In this document: positions 18,427 through 27,848 of the stretch, in pieces
Layout: each line of letters starts with the position of its first letter
Numbering within the stretch: position 1 is the stretch's first letter
From: Pirellulales bacterium
Lineage (GTDB): Bacteria > Planctomycetota > Planctomycetia > Pirellulales > DATAWG01
Assembly: GCA_036267355.1 (NCBI GenBank)
Contig: DATAWG010000111.1
Location: 1-64,000, forward strand
Direction: 5' to 3'
Length of the DNA: 64,000 nucleotides
Position numbers and translations under genes: made by a program
Notes under the pieces: model-generated
Seen by the model: the letters and a program-made list of their open reading frames with translations, nothing else
Told to the model about the DNA's origin: nothing
The model's database searches: none

Positions 18427-21222
18427 TCAAATCCACAGCCGCTTGATCAACCACATTTTCACCAACTGCGTCAGCACGATATACGATAGCAGAATCCCCA
18501 CGACGATGGGCCAAAATGTGCCCGGCACGGGCGTGAAATGCAATGCCTTGGCCATCGGCGAAAACGGTAGCCAAATGCCGATTGCCATCACGACGGCGCT
18601 AGTGACGATCAACGGCCAACTCGCCCGGCTCTGCAAGAAGGGAATCTTGTTGGTCCGGATAACGTGGATGATCAATGTTTGCGTGAGCAGCGATTCGAGG
18701 AACCAGCCGGTTTGAAAGAAGTTTTGGTGCCATTCGTTGGGCTTTGGCTGCCCGAATTGCCAGGTGTGATAGAAATACATCATCACGAAGAAGGTCACGT
18801 AGTCGAAAATCGAGCTGCAGGGGCCGATCAACAGGATGAAGCGCGTGATGTCGCCCATTGACCAGGGGTGCGGCTTGGCGATTTGCTCCTGGTCGACGTC
18901 GTCGGTGGGAATTGCCACCTGCGAGAAATCGTAGAGCAAGCCGTTCATCAGAATTTGGATCGGCAGCATCGGCTCGAACGGCAGGAAGGCGCTCGCGCCG
19001 AGCATGCTAAACATATTGCCGAACGACGAACTGGCCCCCATGCGGATGTATTTGAGGATGTTGGCGAAGACATTGCGCCCTTCCAAAATCCCTTCTTCAA
19101 GCACCAGCAGGCTCTTTTCCAAGAGGATTACGTCGGCCGATTCCTTGGCGATATCGACGGCCGAATCGACCGAGATGCCGACGTCGGCCGCCCGCAGCCC
19201 CGGCGCGTCGTTGATCCCATCGCCCATGAAGCCGACGACGTGCCCCTTGGCCTGGAGCGCCCGGACGATGCGCTGCTTGTGGGCCGGCGACAATCGGGCG
19301 AAGAGCGTGGCTTGATCGACTTTGTCGGCCAACTCGGCATCGCTCATTTGCTCGACCTGCACGCCGAGCAGCGTCGTATCGGTCGGAATGCCGACTTCGA
19401 AGCAAACCTTGCGGCTCACCAGATCGTTGTCGCCGGTGAGCACTTTGACTGCCACGCCGTGCTTGCGCAGGGCCTCGATTGCCGGCCGGGCGGTTTCCTT
19501 CGGCGGATCGAGAAACGCGATATAGCCGCGGAGCACGAGGGCCGCTTCGTCGTCTTTCGAGTAGATCGCCTTTCCGCTGCATTCCTTGTAGGCGATGGCC
19601 AACACACGAAAGCCGTCGGCCGACAACCGTTCGTATTCCTCGCGCAAATCTTCGATCAGCACAGGCTCGATCGGATAATTCTTCCCGTCCAATTCGAACG
19701 TGGTGCAGCGCTTGAGGATTTCCTCCGGCGCGCCTTTGCACACCAGTTGATGCTTCCCCTCCGGCGTTTCCACCACGACCGACATCAGCCGCCGCGAAAA
19801 GTCGAATGGAATTTCGTCGATCTTTTTATACGACTGGATATTGGTGAGCCCTTGGCTCTTTTCGTGCTGCAAGACAGCTCGATCGAGCACGTTTTTCAGC
19901 CCGGTTTGAAAATGGCTATTCAAATAGGCCAGCAGCAACACTCCGTCGTCTTCTTCCTGCACGACATCGCAATGCCGCTGCAGAATGACGCGATCCATCG
20001 TCAGCGTACCGGTCTTATCGGTGCAGAGGATATCCATCGCGCCGAAATTCTGAATCGAATTCAGCCGCTTGACGATCACTTTCTTGCGCGACATCGCAAT
20101 CGCGCCCTTGGAAAGACATACGGTGACGATCATCGGCAGCATTTCAGGCGTGAGCCCGACGGCCACCGCAACGGAGAAGAAGAACGCTTCCCAGAGCGTG
20201 TCGACGTTTCTCTCGCCGGGTGTCTCGTTCTTCTGCCGCTCTTCCTCGCGTTCTTCATCGGTGCGGTTGTCGCCTTCGACCTTTTGCAGCATGCCGGCCG
20301 GCTCTTTCTTGTGGAATTCCAAGAACGGCCGCGCCCGCCAATCCAACTTCGTTCCGGCATTGATCAAAAAAACCGCGGGCACCATGACCATGATGAAGCG
20401 GATCATCAGCCAGGTGAACTTTGCGACACCCTTGTCGAAACTGGTCTGCACTTGCTGGCCGATGATGGCCGAGGCCATTCCGCCCAGATAAGTGTTCGTG
20501 CCGGTGGCGGCGATCACGCCCAGCGCCGAGCCGCTTTCGACGCTCGTGCCCAGGAAGCAAATGTTCTTGCGCTCCAACGGCGAACGGCCATCGGCTGGCT
20601 CGGGCGCGTCGAATTTTTCGACCGGAAACGATTCGCCCGTCAGGCTGGCTTGAATCAAGAACAGGTCTTTACACGAAAGGAGCCGCAGGTCAGCGGGAAT
20701 CATGTCGCCGGCCGCGAGCTTGACGACATCGCCCGGCACGAGCTGCGAGAGCGGCACCTCGCGCGCCGTGCCGTCGCGCACCACGGTGGCGGTCACGCTG
20801 ATCATCGCTTTCAGCTTTGCCGCGGCGTCGTCGGCCTTCGATTCCTGCCAAAATCGTAGCGACACGCCGAGGAAAATCATCACGACCATCACCGTGCCGC
20901 TGCCGGGATCGCCGGTGAGAAACGAGATGGCCGCCAACACCGCCAGCAGGATCACGAGCGGATTGATGACGGCATGCAGCAAGAGCTTCAACTTGCTGTG
21001 GTGCTCGGCCGGGGCGACGATGTTGTAGCCATATTGCTCGAGCCGCTGGTTGGCCTCTTCTTCGGCCAATCCGGCCGGAGCCGTGTCGAGCTTTTTCAGT
21101 GCGCCCGCGGATTCCATCGACGCCAATTCCATCAGCACCGGCGCGACGCGAATCGGCTGCGTCGGTTTCTTCCAGAGGTTCAATAGCCCTTTGGGCAACA
21201 CGTTGGTCGGCGAAATCGGCAT
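18427..21222 (-). CDS. mgtA: Magnesium-transporting P-type ATPase (MgtA/MgtB type)
   Basis: A 931-residue P-type ATPase importing Mg2+ across the inner membrane. Visible are the actuator loop SLTGESFPVEKF, the phosphorylation motif CTDKTGTLT with Asp402, VLTGDNDLVSRKV, the hinge GFMGDGINDAPGLRAADVGISVDSAVDIAKESADVI (P3B type) and about ten membrane segments. VGLTPEMLPMIVT matches MgtA. A roughly 50-residue, highly charged insertion (around residues 310-355, with NRTDEEREEERQKNE) sits between the fourth membrane pair and is longer than in enterobacterial MgtA. The ATG at 21222 (MPISPTN) is preferred over one 12 codons upstream. No Mg2+ riboswitch was recognised. A repeat array lies upstream. 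Confidence 0.95.
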   Translation of the reverse strand: MPISPTNVLPKGLLNLWKKPTQPIRVAPVLMELASMESAGALKKLDTAPAGLAEEEANQRLEQYGYNIVAPAEHHSKLKLLLHAVINPLVILLAVLAAISFLTGDPGSGTVMVVMIFLGVSLRFWQESKADDAAAKLKAMISVTATVVRDGTAREVPLSQLVPGDVVKLAAGDMIPADLRLLSCKDLFLIQASLTGESFPVEKFDAPEPADGRSPLERKNICFLGTSVESGSALGVIAATGTNTYLGGMASAIIGQQVQTSFDKGVAKFTWLMIRFIMVMVPAVFLINAGTKLDWRARPFLEFHKKEPAGMLQKVEGDNRTDEEREEERQKNETPGERNVDTLWEAFFFSVAVAVGLTPEMLPMIVTVCLSKGAIAMSRKKVIVKRLNSIQNFGAMDILCTDKTGTLTMDRVILQRHCDVVQEEDDGVLLLAYLNSHFQTGLKNVLDRAVLQHEKSQGLTNIQSYKKIDEIPFDFSRRLMSVVVETPEGKHQLVCKGAPEEILKRCTTFELDGKNYPIEPVLIEDLREEYERLSADGFRVLAIAYKECSGKAIYSKDDEAALVLRGYIAFLDPPKETARPAIEALRKHGVAVKVLTGDNDLVSRKVCFEVGIPTDTTLLGVQVEQMSDAELADKVDQATLFARLSPAHKQRIVRALQAKGHVVGFMGDGINDAPGLRAADVGISVDSAVDIAKESADVILLEKSLLVLEEGILEGRNVFANILKYIRMGASSSFGNMFSMLGASAFLPFEPMLPIQILMNGLLYDFSQVAIPTDDVDQEQIAKPHPWSMGDITRFILLIGPCSSIFDYVTFFVMMYFYHTWQFGQPKPNEWHQNFFQTGWFLESLLTQTLIIHVIRTNKIPFLQSRASWPLIVTSAVVMAIGIWLPFSPMAKALHFTPVPGTFWPIVVGILLSYIVLTQLVKMWLIKRLWI

Positions 21223-21270
21223 ACGGTTCTCTCGATTATTTCTCGGGTGCCATGCCACGGCTTTGCGTGG

Positions 21271-21820
21271 GGATGTTTCCGTGATGCAATGGACCTACCC
21301 CGGACGATTCCTAGCGCCACGCTAGCCCGACGTGTTAGCAAGGCCGCCCCGCAACGGAGCGCACCCTCGCTTACGCTTCGGGCTAGTGTTTCGTAGCGTG
21401 TTTCGAAGTCGTGGCACTCTGAATAATCCGGGCTAACGCATGCCGACTCAGGGCAGTGGGGATGTTTCCGTGATGCAATGGACCTACCCAGGACGATTCC
21501 TAGCGCCACACTAGCCCGACGCGTTAGCGAGGCCGCCCCGCAACGGAGCGCACCCTCGCTTACGCTTCGGGCTAGTGTTTCATAGCGTGTTTCGAAGGCT
21601 TGGCACTCTGAATAATCCGGGCTAACGCATGCCGACTCAGGGCAGTGGGGATGTTTCCGTGATGCAATGGACCTACCCCGGACGATTCCTAGCGCCACAC
21701 TAGCCCGACGCGTTAGCGAGGCCGCCCCGCAACGGAGCGCACCCTCGCTTACGCTTCGGGCTAGTGTTTCGTAGCCTGTTTCGAAGGCTTGGCACGCATG
21801 CCCACTCAGGGCAGTGGGCA
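21271..21820. repeat. Three-copy 189-bp tandem repeat
   Basis: The unit begins ggatgtttccgtgatgcaat at 21271, 21460 and 21649, giving an exact 189-base period. The third unit is shortened near its end (about 21793). Each unit contains a family C palindrome (actagcccgacgcgttagcg ... gcttacgcttcgggctagt) and a piece of the family A hairpin (actcagggcagtggg). Because 189 is a multiple of three, the minus strand stays open as a 219-codon frame with 63-residue repeats; this is not treated as a gene. The whole interval 21223-21993 has no other feature. Confidence 0.93.
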
Positions 21821-21993
21821 CGGCAGCCAGTGGCGACAATTCCTCCGACGACGAGCCGACATTGTTGGTCGGCCTCGCGTCTCTGGCAAGGGGAAATACG
21901 TGGTGGAACTTAACACGTTCCTAATGGAGTCGCGGCGCCAGCAGCCGCGTATCTGAATGATGAATCGCTGGCACTGGAAACTCAGGCGTCAAT

Positions 21994-22968
21994 CTACCCG
22001 CGAGAAGCGAGCTGGAGATCATGCTCGACCATCACTTCGACCAGCCGGCGAAAATCGCACCGCGGAGCCCAACCGAGTTGGGCCTTTGCCTTGCGGTAAT
22101 CGCCCTGCAGCAAATAAACCTCGGCCGGGCGATAGAATTCGGGCCGCGAAACGACATGGTCACGATAATCCAAGCCGACGATGCGAAACGCCAATTCGCA
22201 AAACTCGCGCACCGAATGAGTGCTTCCCGTGGCGACCACGTAGTCGTCCGGGGTGCCCTGTTGCAGCATCTGGTGAATCGCCAGCACGTAGTCTTGCGCG
22301 TGTCCCCAATCGCGCTTGGCTTCAAGATTGCCCAGCGGCAATTCGTGGATAAGCCCCAGCTTGATGCGGGCGGCGTAGGAACTGATTTTGCGCGTAACGA
22401 ATTCGAATCCGCGCCGCGGCGACTCGTGGTTGAACAGAATGCCGGATGCCACGAACATGCCGTAGGCATCGCGATAATTGCGGGCCAAATGAAAGCCCGT
22501 GACCTTCGAAACGCCATAGGGCGAGCGCGGAGCGAACGGCGTTTGCTCGTTCTGCGGTGTTTGCATCGGATTGCCGAACATTTCGCTTGAACCGGCGAAA
22601 TAGACTTTGCACTGCGGCGCGCATTGGCGAACCGATTCCAAAACGAAATGTGTGCCGTCAATGTTCGCCCGAAACGTCGAAAAGGCGTCTTCGAATGAAT
22701 AGCCTACGAAGCTCTGGGCCGCGAGATGATAGAGCTCATCCGGCCGAATTTTCGAGATCACCGTATACAGGCTCGGAAAGCTTTCCAAGCTGGCGGCATG
22801 AAGCTGTAAGCGATCGACGATGCCCAGGATCCGCGATAAGCGGTGCGACGGATCTTCCAAGGCGACGCGGCGGACCAGACCATGAACTTCGTAGCCCCGC
22901 TCGAGCAACAATTCGGCCAAATACGAACCATCTTGGCCCGTGATGCCGGTAATCAAAGCGCGCTTCAT
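21994..22968 (-). CDS. gmd: GDP-mannose 4,6-dehydratase
   Basis: A 324-residue short-chain dehydrogenase that converts GDP-mannose to GDP-4-keto-6-deoxymannose, the precursor of fucose, rhamnose and perosamine. Visible are the NADP-binding ALITGITGQDGSYLAELLL, the substrate-proximal LHAASLE, LAAQSFVGYSFE, the catalytic region AGSSEMFG with PYGVSK (Tyr and Lys) and FNHESPRRG and LEAKRDWGHAQDYV. The loop after GLVRR (VALEDPSHRL) differs from the usual SSxxNTxRI form. It stands alone: no epimerase or reductase partner is adjacent. It may feed the surface polysaccharide machinery near the window start. Confidence 0.95.
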   Translation of the reverse strand: MKRALITGITGQDGSYLAELLLERGYEVHGLVRRVALEDPSHRLSRILGIVDRLQLHAASLESFPSLYTVISKIRPDELYHLAAQSFVGYSFEDAFSTFRANIDGTHFVLESVRQCAPQCKVYFAGSSEMFGNPMQTPQNEQTPFAPRSPYGVSKVTGFHLARNYRDAYGMFVASGILFNHESPRRGFEFVTRKISSYAARIKLGLIHELPLGNLEAKRDWGHAQDYVLAIHQMLQQGTPDDYVVATGSTHSVREFCELAFRIVGLDYRDHVVSRPEFYRPAEVYLLQGDYRKAKAQLGWAPRCDFRRLVEVMVEHDLQLASRG

Positions 22969-23140
22969 TCGTCAATCTCTTGCGGGGTCCGGGCAGAATA
23001 TGCCTCCAGTTTAGCGTCGGCGGTAGACCGACGCACGGGGGGCGGGAGCGTCCTAGCAGCCTGTTGAAACAGGGATCGGCACCCCGCGGCGACGCACGAT
23101 TGCTGGGCGGCGACGATGGCGGCCGTCAGCCGTAACCAGC

Positions 23141-23227
23141 GTAGCAGGTACACTCCGTGTGCCGTCTGCCCTGCACCATGCGCAGCGCACCGCGTAGCGC
23201 TGACGGCACACGGAGTGCGCCTGCTAC
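23141..23227. repeat. Palindromic repeat, family B, copy 2
   Basis: Arms gtagcaggtacactccgtgt and gcacacggagtgcgcctgct face each other around a roughly 40-base centre. Its right end holds the TAG stop codon (on the minus strand, 23224-23226) of the PEP-CTERM gene. Confidence 0.88.
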
Positions 23228-25914
23228 GATCGGGGCCGTTCGGTGTCCTGCCCACTGCCCGGAGTGGGCATGTGCGTCGATAAGAAAACATGCCCACGCA
23301 GAGCCGTGGGCATGGCACCCCGCGCACGTTTTCTCGCCAGCAGAGCCACGATGACGACGCCTGCGGCAATGGCCAAGAGCAAGCCCGACGGCTCGGGCAC
23401 CGCCCCCGGGCGAACGGCGGTCGCAGCGCCGAACGCGTTTGTCATGTCGTTGGGCGAGCCAATTTCTTCGTCTGAATCTTCGGCCATCGAAACGGAACTG
23501 AGTAAGCTGACGCTCGATTCGCTCGCCGTAGATAAAATTGATGAATCGGCCGGCCAATCGGATGCCGGAATCGCTGCCAAGACCCGCTCGTCAACCAAGC
23601 TCGCGTTGAAGCCAGGGTCGGCGGCTGCCAATCGCTCGATGGCAGCGATGCGCGATGCCAACATCTTGCCCGTCGCGGCCGTGATCGCGCCGCCGGCAAT
23701 CGCGTTTTGGATCGCCATCAGCGGAGCGCTATCCGCGGCGGAAATCGAATCGCCCGCTTCGCCGGAGGCGACCATCGCGGCACTGGCAGTTGCACCGGCA
23801 GTAGTGATTCCGGCGGCAGTAATTCCGGCGGTAGTGACATCGTTTGAGCCGGCGCCCGACGGAGCGATTGTGACGGTCGATCCCGCGTTGATCGTTAGCG
23901 AGTTTTGCAGAATCTGGCCGGCCGTCAGTTGGGCGGCCGAAGAGCCGTCGCCCACGATCGTGTCGCCGCTATACGTGGTGGGACCCGACGAAGAAGCCAT
24001 GCCGCTGATTGAGCCGACGACTTGATTCGTGCCGGTCACCAGAAACCCGCCGCGGTTGGCGGTCGAGCCGTTGTTGACGATATTCGCGGTTCCGCCGCCA
24101 GAAAGTGCCGCATACGAGCCGGCCAATTGCAGTGTGGCGGCGCTCGCCACGGTGACAACCACATTCGCCCCGATCGTGCCAGGGCCGTCGGCCGGATTGA
24201 AACGCAATGTGCCGCCCCCGACATTGACGACGCTATTATCGCCGAGCGACGGCGCGGCATCCATTTCCAAGGTGCCCGAGCCTTGCAACGAAAAACTGCC
24301 GGAATTGCCGGCGGTGCCGGCGGCGATGGTGAGCGCGGCGCCGAAGGTCGTGGTCGCGGTTTGATTGACGGTGAGCGAAGAGCCGGCCGCGATATTGAGC
24401 GCCCCGGTCGAATCCAAGCCATTGATTGTGCCCGATAAATTGCCGACCGATTGATTGCCGTTGATATTCACTATCGCCGAATCGAAAGCGGCCACGGACG
24501 CGATGGTGAGCGGGCTGGTGGACGAGCCGAGCGTGCCGGTCGCCGTGACGTTGAGCGTTCCTTGATTGACCGTGGTGCCGCCGGTGTAGGAGTTCGGTCC
24601 GGAAAGAATCCAGTTGCAGGTGCCGCCGTTTTCGACGATCGCCAGCGAACTGGCCAAGCCGTTGGAGATGGCGCCGGAGATCGTGTTGTTGCCGGTGTTG
24701 TCGCCGCCGAGTGTGAGGACGGTATTTCCGGCCGCGCCGCCGGTGATGCTGCCGCCGAAGCTGAGCGTGGCCGAAGAAGTCAAGGAGTCGTTGCTAAACG
24801 TGTAGAGCGCGCTGGCTCCTTCGACCACCAAGGGAGCGTTGACGACCTGTGGATTCGCCACGGTCGACGTCACTTGGATCGAGCCGCCACCTGTGAGCAG
24901 CAAGGCGTTGCCATTGGTGGTGCCGAGCGTCAGCGCGCCGACGTTCAGCTCGAAGAGGATGGTTTGCACGTTGCGGCCAATGTCGACTAGGGGACTGGTG
25001 CTGCCCGAAGAAAACACCACGGTGTCGTTACTGGTCGTTCCGGCGGTGCTGCCCGGCACGATGCCGTTTTCCCAAATGCTTGCATTGGCCCAGGTGGAAT
25101 TGGCCGGGCCACTCCAAGATGACGTGTTGCCCAAGACCACATTGCCGGAAGCCGTGGCGGCGTAAAAGATCGACAGGGTCGCCGCGTCCTGCACGGTGTC
25201 GGGCGCGTTGTCGCCGAAATCACCGAGATTCGGATCCGCGACCGCGAAAATATCGACCAATGGCGGCGTCACGATTGTCGCGCCGTTGCCGAGCGTCAAG
25301 GTCACGTCGAAAGCGAAACCGTATTCGCCGTAGGTCTGGGTCGAGCCGGGAGCCAAATAGAGCTCCTTTACTATTTCGTGCGGGTCATCCATCGACGTTT
25401 GAAAGCCGGCGGCAAATGGCGTCGAGCCACCGATGCTCACATATCCGGGCGAAGCGCCGACATAGTTTGGACCGGTGAACGTGGAGTAGTCGGCATCGTA
25501 CATCTGAATAGAAGTGCCGCTGGATGCGACGACCGCTCCCGAAGCGGTCGATCCGGCGCTGCCGTCCGAGAAGTACAGGGGGCTTATGATGTTGAACGTT
25601 GCGGTGAGGTAATCTGCGGGCGGCACCCCGCCTGGCCCTGCCCCCAGATAGGCGAAACCATGCGCGACCGAGTAGTAAGCGCTCCCCGTCAGGTTAGTCG
25701 ACGAAGTTCCGTTGAAATCTGCGAGGAACAGGGTGTTCAAATCTGTGCTCGTTCCGCCACCGACCGTGCCGCCGTTGTCAAGCTGCGGTTCGTCCGACGC
25801 GACGGTCACGCCGGTCCACGTCGAGTTGAGTTCGATGTCGAATCCGTGTCCGAGTACGACGCCGGGCGCGGTTAGAAAAACGGCGGCAAATAGGGCGAGT
25901 TGCAATGTTTTCAT
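23224..25914 (-). CDS. PEP-CTERM protein with autotransporter-type beta repeats
   Basis: An 896-residue exported protein. A signal peptide (MKTLQLALFAAVFLTAPGVV) is followed by an N-terminal domain (residues about 22-250) closely related to that of the next gene, sharing a KELY...TYGEYGFAFDVT segment. About 400 residues of autotransporter-associated beta-strand (PATR-like) repeats follow, rich in Gly, Thr and Asn, for example SGPNSYTGGTTVNQGTLNV. A PEP-CTERM sorting signal comes last: VPEPSGLLLAIAAGVVIVALLARKRA. PEP-CTERM proteins are processed by exosortase and usually go to the surface or exopolysaccharide matrix. About 28 residues after the signal are encoded by repeat DNA. The start at 25914 was chosen because it opens the signal peptide. 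No exosortase gene is visible here. Confidence 0.88.
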   Translation of the reverse strand: MKTLQLALFAAVFLTAPGVVLGHGFDIELNSTWTGVTVASDEPQLDNGGTVGGGTSTDLNTLFLADFNGTSSTNLTGSAYYSVAHGFAYLGAGPGGVPPADYLTATFNIISPLYFSDGSAGSTASGAVVASSGTSIQMYDADYSTFTGPNYVGASPGYVSIGGSTPFAAGFQTSMDDPHEIVKELYLAPGSTQTYGEYGFAFDVTLTLGNGATIVTPPLVDIFAVADPNLGDFGDNAPDTVQDAATLSIFYAATASGNVVLGNTSSWSGPANSTWANASIWENGIVPGSTAGTTSNDTVVFSSGSTSPLVDIGRNVQTILFELNVGALTLGTTNGNALLLTGGGSIQVTSTVANPQVVNAPLVVEGASALYTFSNDSLTSSATLSFGGSITGGAAGNTVLTLGGDNTGNNTISGAISNGLASSLAIVENGGTCNWILSGPNSYTGGTTVNQGTLNVTATGTLGSSTSPLTIASVAAFDSAIVNINGNQSVGNLSGTINGLDSTGALNIAAGSSLTVNQTATTTFGAALTIAAGTAGNSGSFSLQGSGTLEMDAAPSLGDNSVVNVGGGTLRFNPADGPGTIGANVVVTVASAATLQLAGSYAALSGGGTANIVNNGSTANRGGFLVTGTNQVVGSISGMASSSGPTTYSGDTIVGDGSSAAQLTAGQILQNSLTINAGSTVTIAPSGAGSNDVTTAGITAAGITTAGATASAAMVASGEAGDSISAADSAPLMAIQNAIAGGAITAATGKMLASRIAAIERLAAADPGFNASLVDERVLAAIPASDWPADSSILSTASESSVSLLSSVSMAEDSDEEIGSPNDMTNAFGAATAVRPGAVPEPSGLLLAIAAGVVIVALLARKRARGAMPTALRGHVFLSTHMPTPGSGQDTERPRS
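23249..23316. repeat. Double hairpin, repeat family A
   Basis: Two hairpins occur in tandem: tgcccactgcccggagtggg ca (23249-23270) and tgcccacgcagagccgtggg ca (23291-23312). The family recurs at 4100, 21245/21800, 27848-27913, 28059-28132 and 53821-53880. Here it lies within the 3' end of the PEP-CTERM reading frame. Confidence 0.85.
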
Positions 25915-26077
25915 GGTGCCACCCTGGGTTCCTGGCCCGCAATGCCGGCCACGACGCATGCCGCGGAGCAGCGACGCAAACCGGCGCCGGCGATATCGAG
26001 AAACGTTGGGCCGGGGCGGCAAGGTCGCGCCCCAGCCCACAACCGTACAATGCAAACCGACGACGCCCGCCAGGCGG

Positions 26078-27061
26078 CTAGCGCGCTCGGCCGCGGGACA
26101 ACACGCGGGCGGCCGATCCTCTTCGCCACGCCACGAACGCAAATGCGACAAAACCAATCCCGCCGAGCAGGAATGTTGACGGCTCGGGCACTGCTTGCGC
26201 GGAGGCCATGGCCGCGTTGAAAATCTGAGACGTCGCGAAATCCTGCTGCTGGTAGGGCGCGTCGTCGCCATAGTCGCCCAAATCGGGATCGGTCAGCCCG
26301 AACACATCGACCATCGGCGGCGTGGTCAGCGTGACCGTTCCTCCGCCATACGGCGGCGGCACGTTCAGCGTGTACGTCACGTCGAACGCATAGCCGTACT
26401 CGCCGTATGTCTGCGAATCGCCTGCGATGTAAAGTTCCTTCAACAGTTCGTGGTAAATCGAGCCGCTCACCGCAAAACCGGGGACGAACGAACTGTTGCC
26501 CGTGATCACCGCAAGCCCTGACTCGCCCGCGGGCGGCGGCGATTCCGAAGAGGGGCCGGCGAGCGGCGCCGTAGGAGTTTCGCCAGCATAAGTCGGGTCC
26601 GGGTTGACCGAGAATTCGAGATACGTGCCGTTGGAGGCCGGAACCGCCGCGCTCCCGTTGCCGTCGGCGAAATACAGTGGGCTGAGAAGATTGAACATGG
26701 CCGACTGAATTCCATACGCGCCGATGTTGGAGTTGTACGGGTTCGATTCGAGCGCAACAAATCCTTCCACCGTTCCGTAGTAGTTTGCGCCGCCGTTCCC
26801 GACCGTTGGTGTGCTGTCGAAGGCATCGGTAAAGATATTCCAATTGCTCGGAGCGGGAGTCGCGTTCGGTGGGCCCCCCTGACCCGCGGGCGGATAGTAG
26901 TTGTCGAGGTCGGGCTGCTCCGACAAAAGCCCGAGCGCGGTTGGCGGCGTCGCATACGCGTTTTGGTAGACAGCGAATCCGTGGCCCCCGGCGGTCGTTG
27001 CGGCGAGAAGCGTCGCCGCAGCCGAAAGCATGGAGAATAGATTCCGTTTTGATAATCGCAT
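26078..27061 (-). CDS. PEP-CTERM protein, related to the next gene downstream
   Basis: A 327-residue exported protein with a signal peptide (MRLSKRNLFSMLSAAATLLA), a roughly 260-residue beta-rich domain and the sorting signal VPEPSTFLLGGIGFVAFAFVAWRRG. The domain shares several blocks with the N-terminal domain of the 896-residue protein: FGLTDPDLGDYGDDAP against FAVADPNLGDFGDNAP, LKELYIAGDSQTYGEYGY against LKELYLAPGSTQTYGEYGF, and NLLSPLYFADG against NIISPLYFSDG. The two are evident tandem paralogs on the same strand, 163 bases apart, and may be cotranscribed with the DUF1559 gene. The domain is unnamed to my knowledge. Confidence 0.85.
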   Translation of the reverse strand: MRLSKRNLFSMLSAAATLLAATTAGGHGFAVYQNAYATPPTALGLLSEQPDLDNYYPPAGQGGPPNATPAPSNWNIFTDAFDSTPTVGNGGANYYGTVEGFVALESNPYNSNIGAYGIQSAMFNLLSPLYFADGNGSAAVPASNGTYLEFSVNPDPTYAGETPTAPLAGPSSESPPPAGESGLAVITGNSSFVPGFAVSGSIYHELLKELYIAGDSQTYGEYGYAFDVTYTLNVPPPYGGGTVTLTTPPMVDVFGLTDPDLGDYGDDAPYQQQDFATSQIFNAAMASAQAVPEPSTFLLGGIGFVAFAFVAWRRGSAARVLSRGRAR

Positions 27062-27113
27062 CAGTATTCTCGTGAGTTTATGAATCCTCGCGGCGGCTCA
27101 CCGTCATTGCCGC

Positions 27114-27848
27114 TCATTGCCGCGTGGGCCGGGCGAAATTCTGGTTCTTGCCTTTGATGACGTAATTAATGTCCTGTTGCACCCAGGTGCTGAACGTGTT
27201 GATCGACACCGTCTCGGCATGGCCATCCGCGAACAGATAATTCGCGCAATCGACGTGCTGCGTCGGATTGATCTCCGCGGTGATGACAGGCCAAACGTTG
27301 CCGTTGGCGATGTCGCCGGGTGCAAACCAGGTCGCAGTGTGAACGTGGTCGTCCAAAACGGTTCGCCCCGTGTCGGCTCCTTCGAATAGGACAATCAGCT
27401 TCGGTTTATCGGCAATCCAATTGACGTTGAGAACGGAATAACCGTCCGGCGCCGCTTCCGCCACGTACTGGTTGATTACGTAGCTGCTGCTGCAGATTCC
27501 ATTCGCGTTGGCCAGCACACGCTGCGGGCCCATCGGATCCTCCGGGCAAAGACGAATGTCGTCGCTCGATTCCATATAGGGCTTGAGCGTGACAACCCAC
27601 GACGAGGTCGTGCCTTGATCGTAGGTCCAGGGAAACGCTCCGTGGTTTTCGTTGGTGAATTGCAGCATCGCCAATCCGATCTGATGCAGATTGCTCAAAC
27701 ACAGCGCGCGCCGCGCCGCGCTTCGAGCCGCCTGCACCGCCGGCAGCAGCAGGGCAAGCAAAATGCCGATGATTCCGATCACCACCAGCAACTCGATGAG
27801 CGTAAACCCACGGCGCGGCAATCGAACACCGCATTCACTGGCTGCCAT
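27114..27848 (-). CDS. DUF1559 protein with prepilin-type N-terminus
   Basis: A 244-residue protein beginning [20 protein letters not shown]; the [29 protein letters not shown] segment is the type IV prepilin/pseudopilin cleavage and methylation motif followed by a helical anchor. [16 protein letters not shown] and the DxYxFADGHAE-like C-terminal [15 protein letters not shown] stretch are DUF1559 hallmarks, a family greatly expanded in planctomycetes. It is likely a surface or cell-envelope fibre component. The frame extends far upstream, but bases 27849-28133 are family A repeats, so the ATG at 27848, directly before the motif, is chosen. It lies just upstream of the two PEP-CTERM genes on the same strand. 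Confidence 0.9.
   Translation of the reverse strand: MAASECGVRLPRRGFTLIELLVVIGIIGILLALLLPAVQAARSAARRALCLSNLHQIGLAMLQFTNENHGAFPWTYDQGTTSSWVVTLKPYMESSDDIRLCPEDPMGPQRVLANANGICSSSYVINQYVAEAAPDGYSVLNVNWIADKPKLIVLFEGADTGRTVLDDHVHTATWFAPGDIANGNVWPVITAEINPTQHVDCANYLFADGHAETVSINTFSTWVQQDINYVIKGKNQNFARPTRQ

Noticed and set aside
18868-20859. 663-codon plus-strand frame opposite mgtA
   Set aside because: It is antisense to a clear P-type ATPase with intact motifs; long antisense frames are expected at this GC.
21271-21820. CRISPR array
   Set aside because: Units are 189 bases and nearly identical throughout, with no short-repeat and unique-spacer pattern, and no cas gene is present.
21180-21839. 219-codon minus-strand frame with three 63-residue repeats
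   Set aside because: It is produced by the 189-bp repeat, whose length is divisible by three, and codes for repeat palindromes. No start site or protein-like features were found.
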